Shown: piece after piece, positions 17,034 through 27,969 of the stretch | Numbering within the stretch: position 1 is the first letter of the stretch | Layout: every line of letters starts with the position of its first letter | DNA from: Gammaproteobacteria bacterium | GTDB lineage: Bacteria > Pseudomonadota > Gammaproteobacteria > JAADGQ01 | NCBI GenBank assembly: GCA_021648145.1 | Contig: JAKITI010000017.1 | Span: forward strand, 1-57,333 | Length of the DNA: 57,333 nt | Direction: 5' to 3' | Made by a program: the position numbers and the translations under genes | The notes under the pieces: model-generated | The model's database searches: none | What the model saw: the letters and a program-made list of their open reading frames with translations, nothing else | What the model was told of the DNA's origin: nothing

Positions 17034-17147
17034 ATGGACGCAGTTGCAATTGGTGCAATTCTTACTGTTGTTGCTACCGTTATCATTGTTGTATATATGT
17101 TCATTAAAGGTTACAAACTGATGAATGACGATTCTGATAAAAGTTAG
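17034..17147 (+). CDS. 37-residue single-helix membrane protein in the cco operon
   Basis: ATG at 17034 follows a strong AGGAGG ribosome site (TTTTAGGAGGTTCATT). The peptide MDAVAIGAILTVVATVII... has one membrane helix over about residues 5-24, then a short polar tail (KGYKLMNDDSDKS). It lies between ccoP and a strong terminator, so it is transcribed with ccoNOQP. Size, single helix and position recall CcoM, the small extra subunit seen in the Pseudomonas stutzeri cbb3 structure, but I see no clear sequence match, so it is only a candidate oxidase subunit or assembly peptide. Confidence 0.75.
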   Translation: MDAVAIGAILTVVATVIIVVYMFIKGYKLMNDDSDKS

Positions 17148-17163
17148 TTATAAAAATCTTTGG

Positions 17164-17209
17164 AAAAAGTAAAGGGGCATTTTGCCCCTTTACTTTTTAT
17201 TTTTTTTAA
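17164..17209 (+). terminator. Rho-independent terminator after ccoNOQP and the 37-residue gene
   Basis: AAAAAGTAAAGGGGCA and its complement form a 16-bp stem with a 3-nt loop (17164-17198), followed by ATTTTTTTT. It separates the structural operon from ccoG, which needs its own promoter or read-through. Confidence 0.92.
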
Positions 17210-17245
17210 AATCTCGTACATAATTTTTAATGGAAAAATAAAAGT

Positions 17246-18673
17246 GTGAGTGAAGAAAAAAACAATTTAGAAAATATCCATAATATAGAAAAAATTTACA
17301 ATGAAAGTGCTGAGCACTTTGATGTGAATTTGGGCGGTAAAAAAATTCACCCTAAAAAAGTTTCTGGACGATTTAGGAACTATAAGAATTTTGCATGGGT
17401 TTTCTGGATTGGATATATTTTATTACCTTACCTGCGTTGGGATGGCCAGCAATCGATTCTTTTTGATATTCCAAAGCGACAATTTCATCTGTTTTCTATC
17501 ACTGTTTACCCGCAAGATATATGGATGTTGGCGTTTTTGTTGATTCTGCTCGCAATGATGTTGTTTGGGATCACCGCAATTGCAGGGCGTGTTTTTTGTG
17601 GTTATTTCTGTTTTCAAACAGTATGGACCGATTGGTTTGTTCAAATTGAAAGTTGGATTGAAGGGAATCCCACACAAAGAAGAAAGCTGGATGATGCTCC
17701 CTGGAGCGCGAAAAAAATCCGAAAAAAATCATTTAAATATTTGATTTGGATTTTGATTTCACTGCTTACGGGAATTACCTTCGCGGCTTATTTTACGGAT
17801 GCCTATCAATTATGGGTTGATATTTTTACTCTCCAGGCACACCTCTATGTATGGGTGACTTTACTGGCCTTTTTTGTCGGTACATTTTTGTTTGCCGGTT
17901 TTATGAGAGATCAGGTCTGTTTATGGCTCTGCCCGTATGCTCGAATTCAATCTGTGATGATTGATAAAGATTCAATTTTGCCAACCTATGATGTAAAAAG
18001 AGGTGAACCTAGAAGTAAAGCTAAAAAAGGGGTGATTGACTCGGAGCATGGAGATTGTATTGATTGCAAAGTCTGTGTTGCGGTGTGTCCAATGGGGGTT
18101 GATATACGTAACTCAGCGTTGCAAGAAGGCTGTATCATGTGCGGTGTCTGCATTGATGCTTGTGATGACATAATGGATAAAGTGAATAGACCACGGGGTC
18201 TGATTCGTTACAATTCTGAAAAAGAAATTGAAGGTATTGATTTGCCTCCAGTATATAAACGACCTCGGGTCATAATATATGCAGGCATCAGTTTGATTGC
18301 AATCATGGCAATTGTAATGGGTTTGCTGAATATTCCGCCACTGGCAGTAACGGTTATTCATGAGCGTCAGCCTATGTATGTCACTATGTCTGATGGATCT
18401 ATACGCAATAGTTATACATTTAAAATTTTGAATAAAACACCTGAAGCGCTCAATGTGAAAATTTCTGTTGAGGGTATTGATGGTATTGTCATGAAGGGGG
18501 TGGGTGAATTTGTTATACTTAAACCAAATAAGATGATTCCTTTCAGTGTCCGGTTGGAAGCCATGCCTGATAAGGTGGTAGATAAAAAAGTCCCTGTGTA
18601 TTTTACAATTACAACGGTAGACAGTGACATTAAAATTTCTGAGCGATATGAAAACTTTTTTGCCAAACCCTGA
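17246..18673 (+). CDS. ccoG: Cytochrome oxidase assembly protein CcoG (FixG/RdxA)
   Basis: 475 residues with a GTG start and only a weak ribosome site. Five or so membrane helices span about 55-225 (including RVFCGYFCFQTVWTDWF and QVCLWLCPYARIQ). A 2[4Fe-4S] ferredoxin domain at about 270-310 shows CIDCKVCVAVCPMGVD and CIMCGVCIDAC. A C-terminal Ig-like domain follows a last helix (IIYAGISLIAIMAIVMGLL). CcoG is a cupric reductase that prepares copper for CcoN. First gene of the assembly cluster ccoG-H-I-S. Confidence 0.95.
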   Translation: MSEEKNNLENIHNIEKIYNESAEHFDVNLGGKKIHPKKVSGRFRNYKNFAWVFWIGYILLPYLRWDGQQSILFDIPKRQFHLFSITVYPQDIWMLAFLLILLAMMLFGITAIAGRVFCGYFCFQTVWTDWFVQIESWIEGNPTQRRKLDDAPWSAKKIRKKSFKYLIWILISLLTGITFAAYFTDAYQLWVDIFTLQAHLYVWVTLLAFFVGTFLFAGFMRDQVCLWLCPYARIQSVMIDKDSILPTYDVKRGEPRSKAKKGVIDSEHGDCIDCKVCVAVCPMGVDIRNSALQEGCIMCGVCIDACDDIMDKVNRPRGLIRYNSEKEIEGIDLPPVYKRPRVIIYAGISLIAIMAIVMGLLNIPPLAVTVIHERQPMYVTMSDGSIRNSYTFKILNKTPEALNVKISVEGIDGIVMKGVGEFVILKPNKMIPFSVRLEAMPDKVVDKKVPVYFTITTVDSDIKISERYENFFAKP

Positions 18674-18760
18674 TTCTAAAACCAGAACCCTGAAAGCATA
18701 AATATTTTTTGGGTTTTGCTTTAATCGGATATTTTTTGTAATTGAATTGAGTTGTGCTTT

Positions 18761-19303
18761 ATGTCATCAAATAATCAAGAAAACAATAAATCTTCGCACC
18801 GTTCAGGTGAAGAATACACTCCAGGCTGGAAAAGCCCTTGGGTTTGGGGGATGACTGGCCTTATTGTCGTCATGATCTGTGTCAATATGTTTATGATTTA
18901 CATGGGGTCTAAAACAGCGCATGGATTGGTTGTTGATGACTTTTATGAGCGAGGAAAAAATTATTTTGAGGCAGAAGGTGACCGTCAGGAGACAGAAAAT
19001 CGCCTAGGGTGGAAGATGAATTTACTAGTACCAGCCGAGCCACGAATGAATACACCTCAAAACTATCGTTTAAAAGTTGTTGACTCTGATGGGTACCCTA
19101 TTCCCGATACGACTGCCCAGTTTTTGGCATATCGCCCTGACAACGTAAATCAGGATTTTTCTATGGAAATGTCTGTAGAGTCCAAAACTATGTACAGTGC
19201 TAAAGTGTCATTTCCCTTGCCAGGTCATTGGGATTTACTCATTGTTGTAAAGCAGGGAGAAGATGAGATGGATATTGCCAAGCGAGTTTTTATCGAAAAG
19301 TAA
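18761..19303 (+). CDS. ccoH: cbb3 oxidase assembly protein CcoH (FixH)
   Basis: The ATG at 18761 (MSSNNQENN) is preferred over a TTG three codons earlier; neither has a clear ribosome site. 180 residues: one N-terminal membrane helix (about 28-50, VWGMTGLIVVMICVNMFMIYM) and a periplasmic beta domain containing VVDDFYERGKNYFE and GHWDLLIVVKQG, the FixH signature. It interacts with CcoN during assembly and stays with the complex. 15 bp before ccoI. Confidence 0.92.
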   Translation: MSSNNQENNKSSHRSGEEYTPGWKSPWVWGMTGLIVVMICVNMFMIYMGSKTAHGLVVDDFYERGKNYFEAEGDRQETENRLGWKMNLLVPAEPRMNTPQNYRLKVVDSDGYPIPDTTAQFLAYRPDNVNQDFSMEMSVESKTMYSAKVSFPLPGHWDLLIVVKQGEDEMDIAKRVFIEK

Positions 19304-19318
19304 AGATATCATCATACT

Positions 19319-21790
19319 ATGAACTCGCATAGCTGTTTTCATTGTGGTTTACCTGTGACGGAAGAGGGTAGGCAAGAAGCCGAAGTTGCAGGTGAAAAGC
19401 ATGAGTTTTGTTGCTCAGGGTGTGTTGTTGTTTGCCAGACAATTTATGATTCAGGTCTGGGTGGATTTTATCAACGCCTACAATCAGCAGAAATAGCGCC
19501 ACCCCCACAGCAGAATCAAGACCCTGAACAGTTTGATCTGGATGATGTGCAAGCAGAGTTTGTGATCACGGCAGGCAATGAATCTGAAGCAACCCTTTTA
19601 ATTGAAGGCATCCATTGTTCAGCTTGTGTCTGGCTTATTGAGCGTGCGTTGGAACCTCTTGATGGAGTTCTTGTTGCTGAAGTTAATTTAGCCCACCACC
19701 GCTTGCGACTCCGCTGGGATCAATCCCTAATCAAACTGTCTCGGATTTTAAAACGATTAAATGCTTTAGGGTATGGTGCGACTCCTTTTGATGCTAAGCG
19801 CGCTGAAGGTTTGGCTGTAAAACAGAATAAATCCATGCTTTATCGTATGGCTTTTGCCGGTTTTGGTATGGCCAATATTATGTGGATTTCAATTTCCCTT
19901 TATGCAGGCGAGCTTTCCGCCTCCGGGATTGACCCTGAGCATAAACAGTTTTTTCATTGGGTAAGTCTATTTTTGGCAACGCCTGTACTTCTTTATTCTG
20001 GCTGGCCTTTTTTAAAAGGGGCTCTATTAGGTTTAATACACCGTCAGCTGAATATGGATCTTCCTATCAGCATTGGTGTTATTGCAACTTATGCTTATTC
20101 CGTATGGGTTACGATTTCTGGAGTAGGGGATGCCTATTTTGATACTGTGGTTGCATTTCTTTTTATTATTCTGATTGGGCGCTATCTGGAAGGGATGTCA
20201 CGGCGCAATGCAACATCAGCAACCAGCCGCCTAATGGGATTGCAACCGCGCTCTGCAATGCGAATTGAAAATGGTGAACCGACACTCGTCAGTGTACGTC
20301 GTTTGGCATTAGGTGATCATGTATTGGTTCGTCCAGGTGAAAAATTGCCTGTTGATGGGTTGATTGTCGAAGGGAAGTCAAGCCTTGATGAATCAATGCT
20401 GACAGGAGAGTCACGCGCGGTAAAAAAACAGATCGGTGATGAAGTTGCAGCAGGTACAGTCAATGGTCGAGGAACATTGACCGTTGAAGTCAATCAGCTT
20501 GGAAAAAATACTGCGCTGGCCAAAATTATTCATTTGGTTGAATCTGCTCAAGGCTCAAAAGCACCGATTCAATCACTCACTGACCGTATTGTTCCCTGGT
20601 TCATTGCCGTCATCATAGGCTTGGCAACAGCAACCTTTATCTTTTGGTCTCATCATGCTGATTTTGATACTGCACTTCTGGCTGCTGTTTCGGTATTGAT
20701 TATTACTTGTCCATGCGCATTTGGTTTGGCGACACCAATGAGCTTGGCGGTGAGTGTCGGGCATGGTGCTGGAAATGGAGTGCTGGTGAAAAACGGCGCT
20801 GCATTAGAAACACTCGCTGGCGCGACACATATTGTATTTGATAAAACAGGCACATTGACCGAAGGGCGTATGGTGGTATCCGAAATTTGTTTGAGCGATA
20901 AAAGTTTATTGCAAGTGGATGAGCTATTAAGTTTGACAGCACAAGTGGAATCACATTCAGAGCACTCAATTGCCAAAGCGATTGTGGCTAAGTCAATTGA
21001 AACGAATGAACAACAAAAAAAGAGTTTTCAAAAAGAAAAAATTTCTGAATTTGAAAGTATACCGGGTCGAGGAGTCACGGCTGTCGTTGCCAATCATACA
21101 ATGATAATTGGTAATAGAGCGATACTGGAAGAGCAAGGGATTGTTATTTCCGCAGAATTAGAGAAAAAATCATATGCCGTGGAGCATGCGATGGGAGTGG
21201 CCGTTTTTGTTGCCATTGATGGACAACTGGCCGCCTTGATTGTAGTTCAGGATAAAGTCAGGGATGACGCGAGTGAGTTGATTCGTGCATTGCGATCAGA
21301 AGGGGTAGGTATTACTTTGTTGACAGGCGACAGCCAGGGAGCGGCTGAATATGTAGCAGAGTCCTTGGGTGGTGATATTGAAGTCATTGCGCATGTGCGG
21401 CCTGAAGATAAAGAGAAAATCATCGCTGATTTACAGATCCGTGGTGAGTGTGTTGTTATGGTGGGCGACGGTGTGAACGATGCGCCTGCATTAAGTCGCG
21501 CTGATGTTGGAATCGCTATGGGCTGTGGTACGGATATATCTATGGACTCTGCCGATATTGTGCTTATGAGTAATGAACTGTTAAAGATTCAATTTGCTCT
21601 GAATCTGGCGCGTCAGACCATTCGCACCATTCGACAGAATATTTATATATCTTTTGGTTATAATATTATTCTTGTTCCATTAGCAATGTCGGCAAATTTA
21701 ACGCCTGTTTTTGCTTCGATTGCCATGCCAATTAGCTCTTTACTTGTGATTGGCAATGCAATGTTGATTCGAAAACGGTGCAAAACATAA
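19319..21790 (+). CDS. ccoI: Copper-transporting P-type ATPase CcoI (FixI)
   Basis: 823 residues. The N-terminus has a metal-binding zinc-ribbon-like segment ([18 protein letters not shown]) and an HMA domain with HCSACVW (about 100-106). Eight membrane helices include the CPC ion motif ([12 protein letters not shown]); catalytic motifs are [13 protein letters not shown] with the phosphorylated Asp, HSEHSIAKA-type HP region and [14 protein letters not shown]. CcoI exports Cu(I) to the periplasm for the CcoN CuB site, not for detoxification. Closely follows ccoH. Confidence 0.95.
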   Translation: MNSHSCFHCGLPVTEEGRQEAEVAGEKHEFCCSGCVVVCQTIYDSGLGGFYQRLQSAEIAPPPQQNQDPEQFDLDDVQAEFVITAGNESEATLLIEGIHCSACVWLIERALEPLDGVLVAEVNLAHHRLRLRWDQSLIKLSRILKRLNALGYGATPFDAKRAEGLAVKQNKSMLYRMAFAGFGMANIMWISISLYAGELSASGIDPEHKQFFHWVSLFLATPVLLYSGWPFLKGALLGLIHRQLNMDLPISIGVIATYAYSVWVTISGVGDAYFDTVVAFLFIILIGRYLEGMSRRNATSATSRLMGLQPRSAMRIENGEPTLVSVRRLALGDHVLVRPGEKLPVDGLIVEGKSSLDESMLTGESRAVKKQIGDEVAAGTVNGRGTLTVEVNQLGKNTALAKIIHLVESAQGSKAPIQSLTDRIVPWFIAVIIGLATATFIFWSHHADFDTALLAAVSVLIITCPCAFGLATPMSLAVSVGHGAGNGVLVKNGAALETLAGATHIVFDKTGTLTEGRMVVSEICLSDKSLLQVDELLSLTAQVESHSEHSIAKAIVAKSIETNEQQKKSFQKEKISEFESIPGRGVTAVVANHTMIIGNRAILEEQGIVISAELEKKSYAVEHAMGVAVFVAIDGQLAALIVVQDKVRDDASELIRALRSEGVGITLLTGDSQGAAEYVAESLGGDIEVIAHVRPEDKEKIIADLQIRGECVVMVGDGVNDAPALSRADVGIAMGCGTDISMDSADIVLMSNELLKIQFALNLARQTIRTIRQNIYISFGYNIILVPLAMSANLTPVFASIAMPISSLLVIGNAMLIRKRCKT

Positions 21791-21811
21791 AAGTATTAAG
21801 GGTGAGGCATT

Positions 21812-22042
21812 ATGGATGTAATTTATAGTTTGATTCCGGCAATGATTTTGCTTGCTGTTGGCGCAATAGCCGTATTTTTCTGGTCAGCACGCAGTGGTCA
21901 ATATGATGATATGGAAGGGCCACGGCATCGTATTTTAACCGATGATGATGACCCGTTATTACCTGAAGTACATCGAAAGTATACAGCCCAAAAAGCCCAG
22001 AAATCAGAAAACATGATCAAAAAAGGGAGTGATGATGAGTAA
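21812..22042 (+). CDS. ccoS: cbb3 oxidase assembly protein CcoS
   Basis: 76 residues: one N-terminal membrane helix (about 4-24, YSLIPAMILLAVGAIAVFFW) followed by the family signature WSARSGQYDDMEGPRHRIL. CcoS is needed to insert the redox cofactors into CcoN. Starts 22 bp after ccoI with a GGTGAGG ribosome site, and its stop overlaps the start of the next gene. Confidence 0.93.
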   Translation: MDVIYSLIPAMILLAVGAIAVFFWSARSGQYDDMEGPRHRILTDDDDPLLPEVHRKYTAQKAQKSENMIKKGSDDE

Positions 22043-22535
22043 ACACAGCTATTCAAAAAAAGAGTTGAAAATAGCACAACTGCCGCATCAACTGTTTCTT
22101 TTTAATATGGTTGGCAACCATATTTTGCTATCAATTATTACTGCAAGCAATTCGTCTCACTTATGGGTGACGGCAATTGTTCCAGTGATTGCTCTATTAA
22201 TTTTTTCATATACATTGATTCGTGGAAAATCAGAGGTGAAGTCTGAGTGTTTGCTTATAAGAAGCCATTGGCAAGTTGTTGTTAAAAGAACCAAAATATT
22301 TTTAATTACTTATATTGCGCTTTTTATTGGAGGAACAATCGCATGGTTGCTTTATAGTTACGCAGGTATCATGAAGGAGCTTGCTTTTGCTGTTGTCGGT
22401 GGTTTAGGTATTTTGCCTGTTATGGTCACTGTTCTGGTGCTGACTGTGATGGAATCGGAAACATTGGGGCATGCTATGCACGGTCGTACTCCGGATTCAC
22501 ATAAGGAAAAAAACGATCTGGTTGAAGAGGGATGA
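22035..22535 (+). CDS. Membrane protein of the cbb3 assembly cluster, unknown
   Basis: 166 residues from the ATG at 22035, 7 bp after GGGAG; two earlier in-frame codons (22029, 22032) are less well spaced. Four hydrophobic segments: about 20-40 (FNMVGNHILLSIITA), 45-62 (LWVTAIVPVIALLIFSYTLI), 90-110 (IFLITYIALFIGGTIAWLLY) and 115-138 (LAFAVVGGLGILPVMVTVLVL). The tail is charged. It overlaps the ccoS stop, so it is co-translated with ccoS and probably serves the oxidase or its copper supply. Family not recognised. Confidence 0.75.
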   Translation: MSKHSYSKKELKIAQLPHQLFLFNMVGNHILLSIITASNSSHLWVTAIVPVIALLIFSYTLIRGKSEVKSECLLIRSHWQVVVKRTKIFLITYIALFIGGTIAWLLYSYAGIMKELAFAVVGGLGILPVMVTVLVLTVMESETLGHAMHGRTPDSHKEKNDLVEEG

Positions 22536-22541
22536 AGGGAG

Positions 22542-22616
22542 TTATTTTCGAATAAGCCAATAAATAGCCACGAAGAGTACAATAATTACTGTGAGTTCAA
22601 TCAATGCGAGCCACAT
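22542..22616 (-). CDS. Possible 24-residue membrane peptide
   Basis: The minus-strand frame MWLALIELTVIIVLFVAIYW plus LIRK is one hydrophobic helix with a basic end, placed 17 bp after the TauE-like gene and just before the convergent gene ends. It is the right shape for a single-pass micropeptide, but no ribosome site is clear and such a short frame can occur by chance. Confidence 0.3.
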   Translation of the reverse strand: MWLALIELTVIIVLFVAIYWLIRK

Positions 22617-22633
22617 GCTTATAACGAAAATAA

Positions 22634-23350
22634 TTAGTGATGTTGGGTATGGGTGCTATGATCATTCAGCTGGCTAGTTGCGGAATGATCATGATGGTGT
22701 AGATTACCGCGTAACATAGTCAATAGACCTAAAGCAATTAATAACAGAGCTGCAATTTTCAAAAAATGTCCACGTTTCACCGGGGTTATTTTTCGCAGTA
22801 GTGTCGGGGTGACAAGCATGGCGGGAACAGTGCCCAAGCCAAAAAGAAACATTGTTATCGCACCATAATATGGTGATGAGACGGTTAAGCTTAGCGCTAA
22901 ACCAGCATATACCAAACCACATGGCAACAGGCCATTAAGCATGCCGACAATCAGCCAGGCATCAAGTCTGTTGCTGCTTGATGCTTTTTTTATCCAGAAA
23001 GTCATGCCTGTTGCCTGTGATATTTTTGCGGTGAGCCTAGAAAACGGATCAGGGAGCCAGCCGCCTAAATAACAGGCAAAGAGAATCATAAGTCCGCCCG
23101 CCAACAGAGTCAGTAACCATTGAGCCTGTTTGAACCATGCAATATCACCAAGGCTGCTACCCAAGAACCCCGCAATAAATCCCAAAACGGTATACGTAAA
23201 AACGCGCCCCAATTGGTAGCTGAGTAATCCAGGCCACCAAAGCTTAGGGCGTGTCATACAGAGTGCGCTGACCAATCCACCACACATTCCAATACAGTGC
23301 AGACTGCCAAAAAAGCCAATTGCAATGGCTGAAATGAAGAGCTCTGTCAT
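22634..23350 (-). CDS. TauE/UreH-type membrane protein with His-rich tail
   Basis: 238 residues with about six membrane helices. The start MTELFISAIAIGFFGSLHCIGMCGGLVSAL has the HCIGMCGG motif of the UreH_2/DsbD_2-like family often placed beside cbb3 assembly genes; GLLPCGLVYAG is the second signature. The C-terminus, GNLHHHDHSATSQLNDHSTH, is strongly histidine-rich and would bind a metal such as copper. Likely job: metal handling or electron transfer for oxidase maturation; sulfite export, implied by the family name, is not supported here. Opposite strand to ccoS. Confidence 0.8.
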   Translation of the reverse strand: MTELFISAIAIGFFGSLHCIGMCGGLVSALCMTRPKLWWPGLLSYQLGRVFTYTVLGFIAGFLGSSLGDIAWFKQAQWLLTLLAGGLMILFACYLGGWLPDPFSRLTAKISQATGMTFWIKKASSSNRLDAWLIVGMLNGLLPCGLVYAGLALSLTVSSPYYGAITMFLFGLGTVPAMLVTPTLLRKITPVKRGHFLKIAALLLIALGLLTMLRGNLHHHDHSATSQLNDHSTHTQHH

Positions 23351-23358
23351 GATATAAG

Positions 23359-24039
23359 TTATTCCGTGCTCGTTCCTAAATCAGGTGTTACACCTAATGA
23401 TGTTAATATTTTCTGAAAACTATCTGGAGCAACAAATTGCAGCATAACTTCGCCACTCTGATCTAAAATAGCATCAAGTCCTATTTGGGGGTAAAGGTTA
23501 TGCATAATATCACCGTCAAGGACTTGTTGTTCGGGAGAGCCAAATTGGTTAATGAGCATTTTCTGGGTGATTTTGATACGAGGAATTGCGGTCATGCTAC
23601 TGACTTTTAGAGTTTCAATGGCCTGCATGTGCTCTTCAGCAATTTTGAATTTTATATTTCCTGAAGGAAAAGCCATTGGGCTGTACGCACTATTAATTAT
23701 TTTTTCGATTAGTTCATCACTTGCAGCCAAATTTAAAATCATCTTGCTGCCATCTGGCATTTTCGGGAAAAATGCTTCAATAACAGGTTTTTTATCACTA
23801 TTTTTGGGGCTTATAAAAAGAGCTTGCTCGCTGTGGCTATTGAGTATTTTTGTCGCTTCTTTGAGAGTGGTCTGATCAATTGTGACCCCTAAAACAGAGA
23901 GCTGGCCTTGTTCGTTTACTGTAGCATTCCACATTCGTTTTTCAGGTTTTTTATTGTCACTGTCTGAAGGTGAAAAAAGCGTCCAGAGTGCCCAGATAGC
24001 TAAAGGAGCGACCAAGAATAAGGTGGTTTTGCTGTTCAT
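23359..24039 (-). CDS. Membrane-anchored periplasmic protein, unknown
   Basis: The Met at minus-strand position 24039 (MNSKTTLFLVAPLAIWALWTLF) is chosen because it begins the membrane anchor and leaves room for the divergent gene; the frame is open back to 24123. 226 residues: helix at about 5-20, then a soluble periplasmic part with NLAASDELIEKIINSAYSPMAFPSGNI-type sequence and NLYPQIGLDAILDQSGEVMLQFV. No Cys, no enzyme motif known to me. It stops 8 bp before the TauE-like gene, so the two form an operon. Confidence 0.7.
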   Translation of the reverse strand: MNSKTTLFLVAPLAIWALWTLFSPSDSDNKKPEKRMWNATVNEQGQLSVLGVTIDQTTLKEATKILNSHSEQALFISPKNSDKKPVIEAFFPKMPDGSKMILNLAASDELIEKIINSAYSPMAFPSGNIKFKIAEEHMQAIETLKVSSMTAIPRIKITQKMLINQFGSPEQQVLDGDIMHNLYPQIGLDAILDQSGEVMLQFVAPDSFQKILTSLGVTPDLGTSTE

Positions 24040-24105
24040 CAGTTTTTTTAGAAAGCCTGTTCGTTTAAAATGAAGGATATTGTACCCCAAATAGATAGGA
24101 AATCG

Positions 24106-24495
24106 ATGAGCTTTTTTTATCACAAATTTACAGTGGCTACATTATGTGCTGTTGAAATCGGAATGTTACTCTTTCTATCAGAAGCGATGTTCTATAGCTT
24201 TCACTGGGTGATGGGGGTGATGGGGGTGATCTATTTTTTTGTTACCTTCTGGTTCGTGTTTGGTGACTGTAAATGGTGGCTATATCAGACGGCTGGTATT
24301 TTATGTGTGGTAACGATTATGTTGTTTAAAATCAGTGCCGTTGTTTATGGGATGAACTTATTGGTTTGGTCTCATGGTGTGCTTGCTACGCTGTGGGCGA
24401 GTGTATTGTTAATCCATCTATTTGTTGAAAAAAACTGGGGGCCTCCTAACTGCCCACCGCGTCCTCGGAATGATGCGCGGCGGTTCCCTGAATAG
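24106..24495 (+). CDS. Small polytopic membrane protein, unknown
   Basis: Start taken at ATG 24106 (MSFFYHKFTVATL) with AGGA 8 bp upstream; an in-frame ATG at 24070 has no clear site. 129 residues, three to four helices: CAVEIGMLLFLSEAMFYSF, WVMGVMGVIYFFVTFWFVF, ILCVVTIMLFKISAVVYGM and GVLATLWASVLLIHLF, and a Pro-rich tail (WGPPNCPPRPRND). It is divergent from the anchored protein. No family recognised. Confidence 0.6.
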   Translation: MSFFYHKFTVATLCAVEIGMLLFLSEAMFYSFHWVMGVMGVIYFFVTFWFVFGDCKWWLYQTAGILCVVTIMLFKISAVVYGMNLLVWSHGVLATLWASVLLIHLFVEKNWGPPNCPPRPRNDARRFPE

Positions 24496-24517
24496 CGGCT
24501 TAATTGTATCTTTAGAA

Positions 24518-26587
<2,070 letters not shown>

Positions 26588-26635
26588 CTATCTTATCAAG
26601 ATTTCACCATTTATTCGGAATTTAGAGTCATCAAA

Positions 26636-27946
26636 ATGTCAAAAACAACTTTTACAATCGACCATTTAGGTTCCTGTAAATACCCTAACCCTATTAGCAA
26701 GCAGCAAAAAATTTCTTATCAAACGGATGATAAACGCCTGCCCTTGATCGCAACACAATGTGAAAAAATCAGAGATATTGAGACCGAAACATTTGAGTTA
26801 GCCGGGCCTCGTGAAAAACTTTTTTTTCAGTCGAAACATGTTCGTGCTGCGATTGTGACATGTGGAGGATTGTGCCCTGGGTTTAACGCCGTGATTCGTG
26901 AATTAGTGATGCAGCTTTGGTATGTATACCAATGCCAGAATATCATGGGTATTCGTTACGGTTATCAGGGGTTAGCGATGAAAGGGGCGATGGAACCTAT
27001 CGTATTGACACCTGATTTTGTTTCAAACATTCAATCTCAAGGAGGGACTATTCTTGGTTCATCACGAGGCACACCATTGAGCAAGGAAATTGTTGATTCG
27101 CTGGAACGGCTGGATATCAATATGCTTTTTATTATTGGTGGCGATGGCACCATGCGCGGCGGAACATCCATATGGAAGGAGATCAAACAACGTAAAAAAG
27201 CCATCTCAATCATTGGCATTCCCAAAACTATTGATAATGATATTCCATTTGTACGTCGCACCTTTGGTTTTTCAACCGCCGTTGAAAAAGCAGCCGATGT
27301 GATTAATGCCGCAGAAATTGAGGCTAAAGGCATGCTGAATGGAATAGGCCTGGTTAAGCTGATGGGGCGTGATGCAGGTTTTATTGCTGCAACTGCAAGC
27401 ATTGCATCGGGTAATGCCAATATCTGTTTGGTTCCAGAACTTCCTTTTAACCTAAAGGGTGATGGTGGTCTATTTGACTTGATTGAAAAGCGTCTAAGCG
27501 TCAAAGATCATGTTGTTATTGTTGTTGCAGAAGGTGCTGGGCAAAATTTTGTATCCCGTGCAATCAATGAAACTGATGCATCAGGAAATATTAAGCTGGG
27601 CGATATTGGACTCTTCCTTAAAAAAGAGCTCAAACAACACCTGACAAATTACGGAATTCAAGTATCAATGAAATACTTTGATCCCAGCTATATGATTCGT
27701 GCGACAGGCCCTAACTCATCCGATCAACTTTACTGTAGCCGTCTGGCTCGCGCAGCTACGCACGCAGCCATGTCAGGGAAAACAGGCATGCTGATTGGGC
27801 ATTGGTATGATTTGCTTACCCATGTTCCATTTCATACTCTGGAAAATCAAAGCCGTAAGATCAACATAGATGGTGAACTGTGGTTCAGCGTGCGAGAGAG
27901 TACGGGGCAGCCACAATATTTCGGATCTCAAAATACCGATCAATAG
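26636..27946 (+). CDS. ATP-type 6-phosphofructokinase (TP0108/plant clade)
   Basis: 436 residues, longer than the 320 of E. coli PfkA, with a leading arm before the core. Motifs: TCGGLCPGFNAVIRE (75-89), GGDGTMRG (168-175), PKTIDNDIP (196-204), MGRDAGFIAA, and a substrate Arg-containing PSYMIRA. Gly after the GGD pair (GGDGT, not GGDDT) predicts ATP rather than pyrophosphate as donor. It phosphorylates fructose 6-phosphate in glycolysis. It lies apart from other glycolytic genes here, though glycogen phosphorylase is encoded at 44357. Confidence 0.93.
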   Translation: MSKTTFTIDHLGSCKYPNPISKQQKISYQTDDKRLPLIATQCEKIRDIETETFELAGPREKLFFQSKHVRAAIVTCGGLCPGFNAVIRELVMQLWYVYQCQNIMGIRYGYQGLAMKGAMEPIVLTPDFVSNIQSQGGTILGSSRGTPLSKEIVDSLERLDINMLFIIGGDGTMRGGTSIWKEIKQRKKAISIIGIPKTIDNDIPFVRRTFGFSTAVEKAADVINAAEIEAKGMLNGIGLVKLMGRDAGFIAATASIASGNANICLVPELPFNLKGDGGLFDLIEKRLSVKDHVVIVVAEGAGQNFVSRAINETDASGNIKLGDIGLFLKKELKQHLTNYGIQVSMKYFDPSYMIRATGPNSSDQLYCSRLARAATHAAMSGKTGMLIGHWYDLLTHVPFHTLENQSRKINIDGELWFSVRESTGQPQYFGSQNTDQ

Positions 27947-27969
27947 TTGCGAGATACTGAAGCCAGAGC

